A stretch of DNA of 64,000 bases. It comes from Ceratobasidium sp. AG-K. Taxonomy: Eukaryota; Basidiomycota; Agaricomycetes; Cantharellales; Ceratobasidiaceae. The stretch spans positions 620,001 through 684,000 of the forward strand of contig JAWNGF010000005.1 of assembly GCA_037039685.1 (NCBI GenBank). Direction: 5' to 3'. Below are positions 29,877-43,001 of the stretch, in pieces; position 1 is the first letter of the stretch, and the number at the start of each line of letters is the position of its first letter. Both the position numbers and the translations under genes were made by a program. The notes beneath the pieces are model-generated. The model made no database searches. It had not been told where the DNA came from and worked only from the letters and a program-made list of their open reading frames with translations.

Positions 29877-32800
29877 TCATGCCCCCCCCCTCCCTTTTAT
29901 CTTTCCTGGAACATAGTTAGATGGTGTCGGAGCCTGGGGTGTTGGCGTAGAAAGTCCTTGATGATCTTGGACAGGTGGCCAAAGTCTTCTGCCCTTTGTT
30001 TCTGTGTCTTCTTCATTCCCATAACCTTCCATCTGACCCTGTAAAAAAGTCCATCCTTTGTTTTTCTTCCAATCCACAATTTTTTCTACTTCATATTCTT
30101 CCTCTCCTTCTTCTGTTATGATTGGCGGTGGTCGGGGTTGGTTTTGTTTGAATTCTGAGTCTGTTTTTGTAAGGGCTGAGCAAGTTGATGTGGAAATAAA
30201 AACAAAAACAAGGGTGCACCCTCATTGATGCCAGCAAAGTGAGCTTCATAAGCATGTGAAACTATCTTTTGCTTCACAATGAATGGCCCATGCTTTTTGT
30301 TATCCTGTTTCTTTGAATGTCTTTTTGTTTGGATGTTCTTTCCCAACAGCCATACTAGGTCTCCTTCTTGGTACTTGTTTCTTGGATCTTCTTCTGCGAG
30401 TCTTTGACTTTCCATTGATGCGATTGCTTTGTGTGGATGTTACTGCCACTTTTCTTGTAATGTTGTTTTGCTTCAGGAACCGTTGTTTCTTCTGATGAGA
30501 TGTTCCACAGTGGGTTCCTGCTGTAGACTATTGCAAAAGGGGAACTACCCGTTACGTGGTGTTTCTGCAGGTTGTAACTGAATTCCACAATTGGTAACAA
30601 GTCCGCCCAGTTGATCCTGTTGGTAGTTGACAAAAGGATTGCAGCCCAGCCTTCCATCCATTGATTGATTCTTTCTGTTACCCCATCTGTCTGGGGGTGT
30701 GGTAGGCAGTGCTGAAACTTGGGCTAGTTCCAATTCGCCTCGTAAATGGCTTTCATAATAAGTTTAGAGTTGAAAGTAGTCCCTTGGTCTGAGATCATGC
30801 TTTTTCAGAAAACCATGTAGTTTCCAAACATTTGTGACAAAAAGATTTGCCAGGTCGCTTGCCGTGTGAGACTCTTTGCAGTGTGATGGAATGAAATCAC
30901 TAACAACAAACTCACAAAATAGCGCCATTCTTGAGAATCGGTCCACTATTACAAGATGCTGTTCTGACCTTTGGACTTGGCAATTTTCCTACAAAGTTGA
31001 ATACTATGTCTTCACAGGGCCTTTGGAATTTCCAGTGGTTTGATCAGAACTCTTGATTTTGACCCCTTTGTCGTTGGCCACGTTTGCAGGATTCCAGTAT
31101 TGTTTATGCTTTGCCTTCATCCCTGGCCAGAAGTATCTTCTTGATATTAGTTCCAACGTCCTAGCCTGTCTGATGACCCGCAAATTCTAGAGTTCATGGT
31201 GCACAAGCAATGATGGCAGTCTGGCTTCCTTGTCTTCCGGTACGTAAATCCTTCCTTTGAACCATAATAGTCACTCCTTGAAATCGTAATCCTTTGCACT
31301 GTGTTGCAGGTTTATGGTAATAGTTCCCTCGATTTGCAGAAATCTCTGATTTGTGTCAATCCTTCATCTGTTTTCCTGTGGCTTCCTTGATCGTCGCTTT
31401 AATGTCTGTGTCTCCTCTGCCCCTTAAATTCCTTTATAATCTCTCAATGGATATCATAACTTTGTTCAGGTGTGGGGATATCTGTGTGGTCAGACCGTAT
31501 TGACAACAGGTCTGGTTTTGATTGAATAGGGATTCCAGGTCAAATTTATGATAACAAAGTTTATAAGACGCTAGTAATTGATGCCATCTCTCATGTTGAC
31601 AGTTGAACAATCTTGCTTCCTCTTCCTAGAACTGCAGGTTTCTCTGTGATCGGGGGTAGATGTGATGAGATTAGGATCTTTGTTCCTTCAAGGTATAGCC
31701 TCCAGTGTGTCAATTGATGCAATGATTGCCCATAAGTTCTTTATTGTGGTCGGTTTGTAGTTGAGTTGAGCCACATGAAATGATTTTGACAGGAACGGCA
31801 ATAGGGTTGTATGGTAAGCCGTTCGTCTTGCCTTTGAGACAGAATTGCTTTCCATTGCTTACTCACACATCATGTCTGTTTACCAAGAAAAAAGGGTTTG
31901 TTCAGGTTCTTGGTGTGTTGTAGCATGGCGTTCCTTTGACTAATTTCTGCTTTTAGGGCATCAAAAGCTTCCTGCTGATCATTTCCCCCATTTCCCCTTT
32001 TGTTATCCTTTCTTATCAAGGTTGTCAAGGGTTTTGCTAATCTGCTAAAAATTTGGTACAAATCTTTGTTAGAAGTTGTTGCAAATCCTAGGAATGCTTG
32101 AACACTTGCTTGACTGTTTTGGGTTCCTTCCATTCCTTTTATTGCTTTGGACCTTCTCTGTCCTCCATTGAGATGCCTGAGTTGCTGATTTGAAGCCCGG
32201 TGGTATTTGTTTGCCTGGTGACAAAAAAAATTCGCACTTTGGGAGTTTTTCGCAAATAGGTTTTCCTCCAGTAAGATTTTCAAACACCTTCCTAGACGTC
32301 TATAGTATGTTGACTCCCTGTTATTAGAGAAGACCAGGATGTTGTCAATGTAGTAAACAATGACGCATACATTGATACCGTTCATGGAAGGATGTGGTTT
32401 CATGTATCTTTTGGAATATGGCAGGCGCTGTTTTTTTGTCCTAAAAGCCATGGACAACATATTCAAATAGCCCTTCCTTGGCTTCTGAAAGAGCTGTCGG
32501 TTCCCTTCGTCTCACCGTCCTTTATCCTGATTTAGTGTTGATTCCATGCGTAGATCAATTTTGGAGAAAATTTTTGCGTCCTTGATTGTGGTCCTAGAGG
32601 TCTTCCATTCAGGGGCATTGGGTAACCTGTCATCCTGTGTGATAGCTTTTACCCCCCTAAGATCTTCGAACAAGCCGTTATTGGCATACTGGCTTCTGGG
32701 TTTTTTGGATCAACCTGCTTTTTCACAAAAGAACCTGGGCAATGCAATGGGTGACTTGCTTTGTTGGATATTTCCAGCTGCAATTTCCTCAATCCAAGCA

Positions 32801-33441
32801 TCTCCCTTATGTGACAATAGAATAGACTAGGCTGGAGAAAGTGGGATTGGTCTGGCCGGTTTTGGAAGTTCAGCCCCTTCTTTGAAGTCAATGGCGCAGT
32901 CATATGGACAATGATCCGGGATCCTTTTGAACTTTTCTTTGCTGAATACGCCAGCAAATTCCTTGAATTCCTCAGGCAGGTCGTCTATCGAGGCCGTCCT
33001 TGCCTGGATCGGTTCTGGCTGCCATGATATGTGCTTTGTTTTCCAGTTGATAATGGGTTTGCTTCTTCAAACCAGTCCAGTCCTAGGATGAGTTTTGGTT
33101 TCCCCAGCAGGCATAACAAAGAAGACTTGTTCGAAGGTTCTTCCTTCTACTTCTAGTTCTAGCTTGGCCTTGAAACGTATTTGATGAGAGAGCTCCTTCA
33201 CCTGGATGCTGATTACTCTTTGTGGAGTGGAAAGTTCAATGAGTGGAATATTGTTGGAGCAAGCCCAGGAGATGTCCAGGAAGTTTTTTGATGCTCCCAA
33301 ATCAATGAGGGTTGGGATAGGTTCTGTGATTCTGGCAATGTTTGTATAAACAATGGTTGATTCATTTGTTGCTCTAAAGTACACTGTTTCCCATTGCCGG
33401 TTCTCTGGTCTCTCCACACACAGTTAGAGGGAGACCCCTTC
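29877..33441 (-). pseudogene. A5 pol, heavily disrupted
   Basis: Recognisable pieces: chromodomain near 29990-30090, integrase 30350-31100, RNase H and RT 31500-32900, protease DLGAS near 33290-33310 (DSG changed to DLG). Dozens of single-base insertions and deletions break the frame every few tens of codons, unlike the other A copies. Confidence 0.85.
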
Positions 33442-35434
33442 TTTTCCCAAATTCCTCTGTGATTTGTTGCTTCTCTTCCTTTTACATTGGGTTTGGTTGT
33501 TATCCAATCCTTGGAGGGGCATTTGATTCGTGAACAGTGGGGGACCCTCTTGTCCACACTTTAGGCATCGGTTTGACGCTATTCTTGCCTTGTATACTTT
33601 GTCTGGCAGCCGTTTTGTAGTGGTCTGGCCGGAAGTGGTAGATTGAGAAGTTTTCTTTCCGGTAGAGCTCTTGATTTGTTGTAATTTCTGATCAATAGAA
33701 ATTGCAAGTGTGATCCATTGATTTAGGTTAAGGCGCCTTTTGGTTCCGTCCTTGTTGATAAGGGAGAGTTCAAATTGTGCTAATTCTGTTTTGATTTCCG
33801 GCTTGAGCCATTCCTTGAATTGGTTGATGAGAGCTTCTTCCCCCCAATTCCACATCAACCATGTGGAAGCGGAATTCCGTCGCATAATTTGCGGCCGAGT
33901 TGATCTGCTTGCTTTTTTGGATGTTGGCTTCCGCCTTGGCCTTTTTGTTGGGGTCACTGAATTGCTCAATGAAGTGTGCCTTGAATGTTTCCCATGACCC
34001 TAGGTTTGGGTCTGGAGCTCCATTGTTTATGGACCGGAGTAACACCTGTGCCCAATGTGTAGCTGCTTGATTATCCGACTTGAAATTGGCTAATGCTTCT
34101 CTAATTTGTTCTTGTCCTGAACTGTATAGGTTGCCCAACTGATGAAGTAGCTTTCCATCTGGGTGATGAACATCTCTGCTCCTTCTCCCTTCTTCCCATC
34201 AAAAGCTTCTGGCCGAGTTACTTTCGGATGCCTAGTTTCTCTTCTATTGTCGGAGTTTTCCGTGAGTCAATGAAGTCTTTGTTCCAATTTGTCTATTCTG
34301 GTAGACTCTGCTTTGGGGTGGGGAGGAGATACAGTTTCTTTGTGTGTGAACCTCAGCATGTAGGGATGCTTCATCCATCTGCTTGCGCATGTTGTTGATG
34401 GCCTCTTGTATGTTGTTGATTTGTTCAATGGTGTTTGTTCCCTCCGCCCTGAGGTTTTCTAATCCTTGGGTGACTGCCTCATTCCAGGCTAATTGTCCAT
34501 GCCTCGTGGCATTGAGATCTTCCTGTACATTATTTACTAGTCCTTGCGTGTTTGTGACTTTGTTTCTAATACGGATCACATCTTGTCCAACAAGAAAGCT
34601 GTTGTGTTCCCCGTTTTGCGCAGCATTAAGGATGTCCGTGAGGGTTCCCTGTAGGGTGTTGATGGAATCGTTGAAGATTTGTTGGCTGTTAGCCAATACT
34701 TGAGTGGATTGTTCTACACTGTTGTGTCTTCTATTGACCACTATTCTCATTCCATTGATGACCCTTGAGTGTGTTGTGTCTTCCGAGCTGAAGATCATCA
34801 AGTCATCAAGATTGCTAATCACGGTTCTTCTGCTGGAGCTAGAAGTTGAACTGGGATTCCCAGGCACATCTTGTCCCTCAGTTGTAGTTGGTTGCTGGGA
34901 ATACCCTTGTGGTACATATGGTGGTGCTGGGTTAACAGGTGTCATGGCTTGAGAGCTTATTGGGATTGGACCCGCATTGGTAATAGTTCCTCTGATCTGG
35001 GGAATTTGAGGAGCCTGGGAGATGTGTGGTGTGGGTGGCGGTCTGATAGGGACAAGGAATATGCCCCCATGAGCTTCAGGTTGTGGGGAAAAGAACTGCA
35101 TTCTAGGTCCCATGGGCCATAGTGGACATGAGGGTCCAGGGCTTGCGTTAGAAATGGGAATTTGAATTGTGGCTGGTGTGGGATCATTGGTAATATCCCC
35201 TGGTTCCCGATTGACAATTGTAGATTCTTCTTGAATGACCAAAGCGTTTTTGGCATTGAATGTTCCGGGCATAGAAACTTGACTCTGTGGACAAGACCTT
35301 GCTGGTCCTCCAGGCCGTGCTTGTACAATATCCTGTTCATTGAGAGAACTTGTGGGTCTTGCAGCCCTACTTGGTCCTCTCCTTGTTGACAGTGGTGTTG
35401 AGGGATGTGATCCTGCATCCTCTTGGATGGACAT
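33424..35434 (-). pseudogene. A5 gag
   Basis: ATG 35434 (MSIQEDAGSHPS) to TAA 33424-33426, of the A2/A3 type at its N-terminus. Frame changes near 34250 and 34140 and between 33970 and 33770. A zinc-knuckle remnant (CLKCGQEG) is present near 33560, its His/Cys end frameshifted. The slippery heptamer at 33442-33448 is intact. Confidence 0.82.
33442..33448 (-). other. A5 -1 frameshift heptamer GGGAAAA
   Basis: Conserved sequence and position relative to the gag stop as in A2. Confidence 0.65.
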
Positions 35435-35442
35435 GATTGTTA

Positions 35443-35454
35443 AGCTTGTTTTGT
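35443..35454 (-). other. A5 primer-binding site, self-priming type
   Basis: ACAAAACAAGCT on the coding strand, 2 nt from the LTR. Confidence 0.7.
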
Positions 35455-35456
35455 AA

Positions 35457-35916
35457 TGTCGTAAGCTTCTTCTTGGTGGCTATGAGACAAGCTGCAATGG
35501 AGAGTGGATGGCACTAAGACCTAAGAGACCTCTTGAGCCGCACCACACTTAAGTGGCTGTAGACTCTTAAGGGTAGGGGTGGTTCAAAGTGTCACTCAAA
35601 GGGGATGTTTGACAAGACAAAACAAGCTGGGGGTTACCAGGCTTGTTGGTCCTCTATATATATTCAAAAGGCAACCAAGTCATACAAGACGCAGCCACAA
35701 CTAGTCATACATACAAGCCAGTCAGGAGTGTCCAAGTGAGTCATGCTGCGCAGGCAGTCATGACTCATACAAAAGCACAGCCGTGTTACACAGTGTAACA
35801 GAAACAACCACGAGAAGGTGGCAATGCGGCAAACAGAAACATGACATGAGGCAAGAGGCAAAGAACAAGCAGGCGAGACAACAGACACGTCTGATGGAGG
35901 GAGCTGGCTCACAACA
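35457..35916 (-). repeat. A5 5' LTR (460 bp)
   Basis: On + TGTCGTAAGC to CTCACAACA, followed by the target duplication CCAAC. Confidence 0.93.
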
Positions 35917-35981
35917 CCAACGTAAAAGGAAGGGAAGCACCAACCATAGAAGAATTGGGCAAAGAAGGGGTCTCCCTCTAA
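35917..35981 (+). pseudogene. A4 gag, last codons, with mutated slip site
   Basis: Resumes after A5 and ends at TAA 35979-35981. The heptamer position 35957-35963 reads GGGCAAA, one substitution away from GGGAAAA, so frameshifting would be lost or weak. Confidence 0.7.
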
Positions 35982-36716
35982 CTGTGTGTGGAGAGACCAA
36001 AGAACCGGCAATGTACTTTAAAACAAACAAAGAATCCACAATTGTTTACAGCTATATTGCTGGAATCACAGACCTGATTGCCACTCTTATTGACTCTGGA
36101 GCCTCCCAAAACTTTGTGGATATTGCTTGGGCCAGGAAGAATAACATTGCCTTGAGTGAGCTCCCGTCCCTCAAAAAGTCATTGGAATACAAGGAAAGGA
36201 GCTAGCCCACACTATCTGTTTCAAAGCACGTATGGAGATAATGGTTGAAGGAAGATTGTTTAAAGATGAATTTTTCGCCATGCCTACCAGTGGCACAAAC
36301 ATCATCCTAGGACTTTCCTGGCTAGAAACTGCAAACCCTAGCATTAATTGGAAGCAAAAAAGCATCTCTTGGAGAAACAAAGAAGTACACGGAAGAGAAG
36401 GAACTGTAGACCTTATTCCAGAAGAACTGAGGGAGTTTGAGGACGTTTTTAGTAAAGAAAGGTTCAAAAGCATTCCAGATCACCGTCCTTATGATTGTGC
36501 TATTGATTTCAAGGAAGGTGCGGAACTTCCAAAGCCAGCAAGACCTATACCTTTATCCACGGCCAAATCCATCACAATGAGAGAGTACCTTGATGAAGAA
36601 CTGGCTGCAGGAAAAATCAGGCCTAGCAAATCCCCAATAGTGTCAGCATGTTTTTTTGTCAAAAAACCAGGCCCACTGGGGGGACTACAACTGGTACAAG
36701 ACCTACAACCTGTTAA
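35964..36716 (+). pseudogene. A4 pol, protease to start of RT
   Basis: Protease TLIDSGASQNF near 36088-36120, then a 1 nt deletion (about 36161-36176) shared with A1, then RT N-terminus (FVKKPGPLGGLQLVQDLQPVN) up to the C1 insertion at 36717. Codon 36706-36708 is CAA where A1 has TGA. Confidence 0.87.
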
Positions 36717-37163
36717 TGTCACAACCCTAGTCAAACCTTGGAGGCCAAGACTCCACAGGCAGTGAGAATGGGGGTTGGGACAACGATGAAGGTTGAATGT
36801 ATGGCACTTAGGCCTAAGTGAGTCATGCAATGAGTGATGGGGAAAACAACAAGAGAACAAGTCTTGTGGAGACAAGACTTGTGTTGCTGGTATATATACT
36901 AACTACTGTGGCTATGTACAATAGAGAGCATGCAACAAAGGAACACAAAACAAGGAAAGACAAGAGTCTGAGAGAAGAGGACAACACACAAAGGAATCAG
37001 GATAAGTCCATGGACTCCAAGGGAACAAGGGAACAGGCCAGGCAGGCATGTCCCGCGGTCATGGCTTACGTAAAGGCGACTAAATGCGCCGAGGCGAGAA
37101 GAACGAGACCAAGCACGAGACAAACAGGACAAAACAAAGAGAGAGAAAGAAAAGGTCGTGACA
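36717..37163 (-). repeat. C1 3' LTR (447 bp)
   Basis: On + TGTCACAACC to GTCGTGACA; polypurine tract (AGAAGGGGGGGTAG on the coding strand) at 37164-37177. Confidence 0.95.
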
Positions 37164-37187
37164 CTACCCCCCCTTCTAGGCCGGGGC

Positions 37188-37659
37188 TCACTCCACCAGC
37201 ACAAACTCCTCAGAATCATTGATTACAAAAGGGTCCTCAGCTGACCCTGTCCCCTTCCACACCCCATAATCCTCCTTGTCATCTGTCACATCGATTATGG
37301 TCTCCTCCCTAACCTCCAGGTCAACTGTGAGCTCAATTATGTTGAATGGATTGCCTCCGAGCCAGACCTTGCAAGACCTGTCCATAATTTCGAGGGCGTC
37401 GTGGATGTTGTTGGCAACATAAGCAATCTAGTTGCGCCAGCAGACGAGGGGCGGCTGACAAACAACCTGGGGGCCTCTCCTAACCAGTAGTGCATGGATA
37501 CAATGATGTAGAAATGTTGGCGCATGCCGGGATGCCAGTACATGCCTTGCTCCTGGGGGGTACGACTTTGAGGGACCGCTTGAAGGCAGCCAAGCAGGTG
37601 TAAAGGTCATGGTAGACCTGGACCATGACTGAGTTGGTGGATTGGTGTTGGGAGGCCAT
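37188..37659 (-). pseudogene. C1 ORF3, frameshifted
   Basis: Starts MASQHQSTNS at 37659 and ends SEEFVLVE at 37188. A frame change after the start and a stop near 37430 break it. The C-terminal part has NIIELTVDLE and TIIDVTDDKED, two hydrophobic-D/E-L/V-T motifs with acidic flanks matching those of C0. Confidence 0.75.
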
Positions 37660-40600
37660 GGTGCAGCAAGTAAGGTGGGAGTTGAGGGTTTTAGCGTAGG
37701 ACTGGAGCAGGTAAAAGTTTTTTGATGAGGGACTTGGATCCCAGCAGCCTCTTTTATATGCTTAGAACGCCTAATGGGCTGTTCTTCCTTGTTATTGGCT
37801 GCCAAGTCATCCCTTGTTTCCTCATGGCAATGCTTCCTGGTAACTCTGGGGACTTCTTTGATGGCGTCTGGATGTTCCTTGTGGAACTCATTAATGAGTT
37901 CTGATGTGTTGCCAAGGTTCTCCAAGGGTTCCCAACAGTCATGTTCCGCAGTGTAGCCCTTCCATTTGACACAATACTTCAGGATTCCTTTCTCCAACTT
38001 GGAACTTTGGATGTGTTCTACCTCATATTCTTCTTAGCCTTCTGGTGTCTTGATTGGTGGGGGTGGGTCCACCTGGTGGCCCTCAATTTCATCTTCCTCA
38101 TACTTGGCTAGGCATGATACATTGACCACTGGATGCATGGTCATTGAGGGTGGGAGTTGTAGTCTGTACGCGTTCTTCCCTACTGCTTCCAGGATAGTGA
38201 AGGGTCCGAGTTGTTTATGCAATACTTTCAAAGATGGCCAATTAGTCATGATGTGCTGATGGCTTAGCCAAACCTTATTGCCCAAGATAAAAGGATCTTC
38301 CCGCCGCCGCTTGTCTGCATATTCTTTGTCTTGTTCTTTGCTCAGGGTCAAGCTGGCCTTAGCTTCTTCCAGCTTGTCTTGGATACGTTGTGCAAGCACC
38401 GCAGCTTCCAGGACGGAACTGTCTTCCACTGGTGTACCCTTGATTGACCAGTGGCGGGCTGTGTTGGCAAAGAGAGGTGTCACACCAATGCTAGAGTGGA
38501 ACGAGTTGTTATATGCAAATTCAGCAAAGGGTAAAAGTGAAGCCTAGTTGTGTTGCTTGAAGGCGCAGTATCTCCAAATGAAAGCCTCGACTGTTTGATT
38601 GATGTGCTCCGTTTGCCTGTCAGTTTCAGGGCGATATGCTGTAGAGAGTCTAGGCTGGATGTTCAGGGCCTGATAGAGCTTCTTCATGAATTTGGATGCA
38701 AAGGTTGGTCCACGAGCTGATACAACTGTTTCTGGGGTTCCATGTAGTTTCCAGCAGTGTTCCATGAAGAGTTCTGCAAGCTTGGGTGACATGGTTTTTT
38801 CAGTACATGGGATGAAGTGTGCCATCTTAGTCAGGGTGTCGACAATGACCAATATTGAGTCTAGACCCTTGGACGGAGGAAGTTTGACAATCATATCAAC
38901 TGAAATGTGTTGCCAAGGTTTAGAAGGGAGTTCAAGCAGTTGTAATTCCCAAGGGGTTGTTGGTTGATGGGTTTTGCCCGTTGGCATAAATCGCACAATG
39001 CCATGTATTTGTTGACGTAAACCTTCATGGATGGCCACCAATACGGCTGTTTGACCATTTCCAGTGTTTTTGCTTGGCCCATGTGTCCAACTGCCTTGTT
39101 GTCATGGTGGAGTTCTAAGATCTGGCGCTTGATCTCATTATTGTTTGGAATGTAGATCTTTCCTTTGCAGTACAACATGTCGTTCCTGATCTTCCAGTCT
39201 TTGAATTCCTTTTGTACAGAGGCAGGTGCCTTTTCTGGATGGTTGCTACGGAAGGCCCATATTGCTGTGGCATAGTCATCTCTTTGTGTCTGATCCTTGA
39301 CTGCTTGCCAAATATCCATAGTTGAAGCCATACCCTGAGGTTCTTCTTTCACCCAGTTGATGAAAAGGTGTGGCAAAAGTAGGGGTTTTTGAGGGACCAC
39401 TCCCCCATCTAGATTGTGGTCGCTTTGTCGACTGAGTGTGTCTGCTTTGCCATTAAGTCCGCCAGCTCTGTATTTGATCTGGAAGTTAAACTCCAATAGG
39501 AAGATGGCCCATCTGTTCTGCCATTTTGTCAATACTTTGGAGGTCATAAAATACTCCAGGTTTTTGTGATTGGTAATGAGTAGTACCAGGATCTCCGTTC
39601 CTTCCAAAAGGTGACGCCATTCCTTGAATGCTTTGATGATTGCCAAGAGTTCCTTGTCAAAGATGTCGTAGTTACGTTCTGCCGGGATACACTTTTAGAC
39701 ATAAATGCGACAGGGTGGAGTTTGTTGTCGGGGCCATATTGATTGAGGACTGCTCCTGTAGCTTTGTCTGATGCATCACATTCAATGATGAATCCTTTGT
39801 CCTGGTCAGGTTGTAGAAGGATAGGTGCCTGGATAAATTCCTTGATTAATCCTTGGAAGGCAAGTTCTGCTTCCATTCCCCATTCCCATTGTTTTGTTTT
39901 CATAGTCAAATCATAAAGGGGTCGTACTATATGGGTATAATATTGGATAGAACGCCGGTAGAAGTTTGCAAATCCTAGGAACGTCTGCACATCTGTAACA
40001 TTCTCGGGGGGGGGGTGGGCGTCGGTCACTTTTTGATTGCAGCAATCTTCTCCTCTTGCATCTCCACCAGCTCTCCTGATATGACTAGTCCTAGGTAGTT
40101 GACCTTAGAGACATGAAAAGAGCATTTTTTGAGGGAACAATAGAGACCCAGGCGTTGTAGGCGGCGCAGGACCTCTTTCACATGCATGGGATGTTCTTTG
40201 GGATTTTTGGAAAAGATTAAAATATCATCAATGTAGATTTCCACATACACCCCTTTGATGTCCCTGAACTTGGTGTCCATCATATTCTGGAAAGTGGCCG
40301 GTGCATTAGTGAAACCAAAAGGCATGACTTTTGTTTCAAATAGTCCATATTTGGTTCTGAACACTGTTTTATGAACGTCCTCGTCCGCTACCCTGACCAG
40401 GTTGTACCCAGACTCCAGATCAAGTTTGGTGAAGATCTTGGCTCCTTTGACACGTTCAATAAGATCATCCATTCTAGGCAGTGGATAGCAGTTTTTCTTG
40501 GTTTGACTGTTGAGGTATTGGTAATCCATGCACAATCTTGGGGTTGGGGAATGCCTTCTATGTTGTGCCATTTAACAAACATTACTGGTGATGCCCATTG

Positions 40601-41348
40601 GGATGTGGAAGGAGTAATAAATCCTTTATCCAAATTTTTGTCAATCCATTTTCTCAAGATTTGATCTTCTTCCTTTGTGAGGGAATATACCAAGCCAATC
40701 TTGGGTTTTGCGCTGGGTGCTAATTCAATTTTGAGGTCGTATGGTCAATGTGGCGGTAGCTTGTCAACTTCTTTGGAAACAAAAACATCCTTGAACTCCA
40801 AGTATTTGATGGGAAGCTGACTGACTACCCCCCCTTCTACGGCGTTACAGTCCTCATATAGGCATTCCATCTTGCAGTAATCTGAATCAAATTCCAACGT
40901 CCCTTCTGCCCAATCAATTTTTGGGTTATGCTTTTTCAGCGAGGGGATGCCAAGGACCACAGTGTGTTGTCCTAATGGTGCAATATCACAAGTAATTTCT
41001 TCTACATGATCGTTCATAATGATTTGGAATGTGCATTCCCTGTTGATTAAACCATTTGCTATAGGTCGTCCATCTATCACTTGGACCCTTCTTGCTGTCT
41101 TCTTTTTTGTTGGGATTGTGTGTTTTTTTTTGCGTATTTGGAGTTAATGAAGTTTCCCGATGCCCCTGAGTCAATCATGGCTATGGTAGTAAGGTTATTC
41201 AGGCTTTCAATCGTGATGGGAACACAAAGCTGGTCTGCATATTTGGTGGAACAAAGATATATTTCATTTACAGACTGCTTCCGATTTCCCGAGGCCACAT
41301 GATCTAATTCCGACTTTAGGGCGCCTGATGCTCCCCTCAGTCGCTGCC
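37428..41348 (-). pseudogene. C1 pol
   Basis: Entered in -1 from the gag heptamer. Protease MIDSGASGNF near 41165-41190, RT with YIDD near 40225, RNase H ECDAS near 39775, integrase 39100-38600, chromodomain at about 37995-37890 with the full YCVKWKGY and CWEPLENL motifs, then the basic tail RRSKHIKEAAG. At least five frame changes, one at a run of ten G at 40006-40015. The tail frame overlaps ORF3 by about 230 nt. Confidence 0.88.
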
Positions 41349-43001
41349 TTTTCCCGATTCCGAATCACTGGTATCAACTTCTTCCAGGGCTGCTATCTGC
41401 GTTTGGCAATCTTTAGCAATATGCCCCTTTTTCTGGCAGTGATAACAGGTGGTTTTGCTTGTGACCCCTGCTACTTCCACCCTAGCCTGGCAAACATCTG
41501 GTTTGATGAAGCTAAAGGGGATTTCCAACGATGTTCCATCAGCCCATTTGACCTTGGGGGTAAGGAAACCGCGTTTGTTCTTGCTAATTGACTCGATTGT
41601 GCCCTTCTTGCTGCCCTGGTGAGTCACTGTGTAAATTGCCTCTCCCTGCTGGTATCTATGCGCTGTTGCGCTTGTGGTTACCCGCTTCTGGGTGCCACTC
41701 GAAGTCGCCCTCTCCAGGACATTGGTTCCCTTTTTCTCCATGTTCCTTGCAATGAGGGCGGCATCAATTTCCTGGGTCCTACTAAACAGTTCCTGTAGTG
41801 TTGCATTGTGACGATTATAGGCCTGGGATGTCAGCATATCCTTGATGTTGTCCTTGAGTCCTGTGTAGAAGTCATCTTTCAGGGTCTGCTCGTTGTAGTC
41901 TAGCAGTGCCAACAGAATCCTGAATTGGGTGAGGTATTCAACCACTGTTTTGGTCTGGGAAAGTGCCTTGAACTTCTGTCTGTAGACCTCTACTTGCTTG
42001 ATTTCGCCAAAGGCTAATTCCCACTCCTGCTGAAAGATATTTAGACTCATGAAAATGGTTTGGGGTACACCTGCATTGTGTAGGTCTTGGAAAGGGCGAA
42101 TCCAGTCAATAGCAGGGCCGTGTAGGTACAAAATGATAAGACAGATCTTCTTTTCATCTGAGGCAGTGGCATAGTGGGAGTCAGCAATGTAATTTGCGCA
42201 GGAATAAGTAAAATCCCTGGCTTTGGCTCCTTGCTTGCCCTGGAATTCAGTTGGTTTGGACACCACTGATTTTTCCGTTCTTCCACTCCCAAAGATTGAA
42301 GGTGTTGGGGCTGCTGTTGCTCCTGACGAGGGTGGTGCAAATCGCATCATAGAGCCCCTTAGTCCTCAGGTTGCCATTCCTCCTCCTAGCAACAATCCTA
42401 GTTGACTGGTTGTTAGGGTGTTGGTTTGAGCCGCAGTTGTTCCACTTCCTCCCGTTGATCTCCCACTTGATACAATTCCTTGTGCCCAAACCACATCCCT
42501 TGTTATTCTATGTTCATCCGTCATTTTGTTGTATAGTTTGCGATTCTGGTCCGCGAGTTCCGTCAATTGGTTGATGCAGATATTTCCATCATCCCTATTA
42601 TGTAGGATCCATTGTTCTACATGTTCCAACCTCTCTGCCATGAGACTATGGCGCAAAGATAATTCTCTGAGAATGAAGAGGACTTCTTTTTGAAAATTGC
42701 CTTCACAGGTTTCCCACCAGGAGTTGCCCTTGTATTCCCTAATGGCAGGAGATGGTGGTCTTGATTCTGCGTCAAAGGTTTTGTAGGGGGCCGGTTGGGA
42801 ACAAATGGTTGTATCCCCCAATGATCCTTCCTTGTCGCCTTCTTTCCTTGATGGGGGAGGTTCTGAGAGATGAGTTTGATGGAGGGGGGTTTCTGGTGGA
42901 GGTATCACGATGGGGCTTTTGCCCTTAGAGAAGGAGGGCATCATAGAAGACATTGTGGCTTGGTAAGACCCTGCTGAGTTTGCGCGGCTTCCATTGGACA
43001 T
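41337..43001 (-). pseudogene. C1 gag, one in-frame TGA
   Basis: ATG 43001 (MSNGSRANSAG) to the stop at 41337-41339, all in one frame, with a TGA at 42366-42368 where C2 has CAA. N-terminal half low complexity with a helical middle; capsid-like region (DFTYSCANYIADSHY); zinc knuckle CYHCQKKGHIAKDC near 41460-41415. Ends in SESGKGSD. Confidence 0.88.
41349..41355 (-). other. C1 -1 frameshift heptamer GGGAAAA
   Basis: Reads G GGA AAA in the gag frame, four codons before the gag stop; the -1 frame is open from there into pol. Confidence 0.72.

Larger units (their letters stand above)
28521..35916 (-). mobile_element. A5: degraded family A element inserted in A4 gag
   Basis: LTRs 28521-28981 and 35457-35916, target duplication CCAAC (28516-28520 and 35917-35921). 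At 7396 bp it is longer than its relatives because of many small insertions. LTRs differ at roughly 20 sites, so it is older than A2 and A3. Confidence 0.95.
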
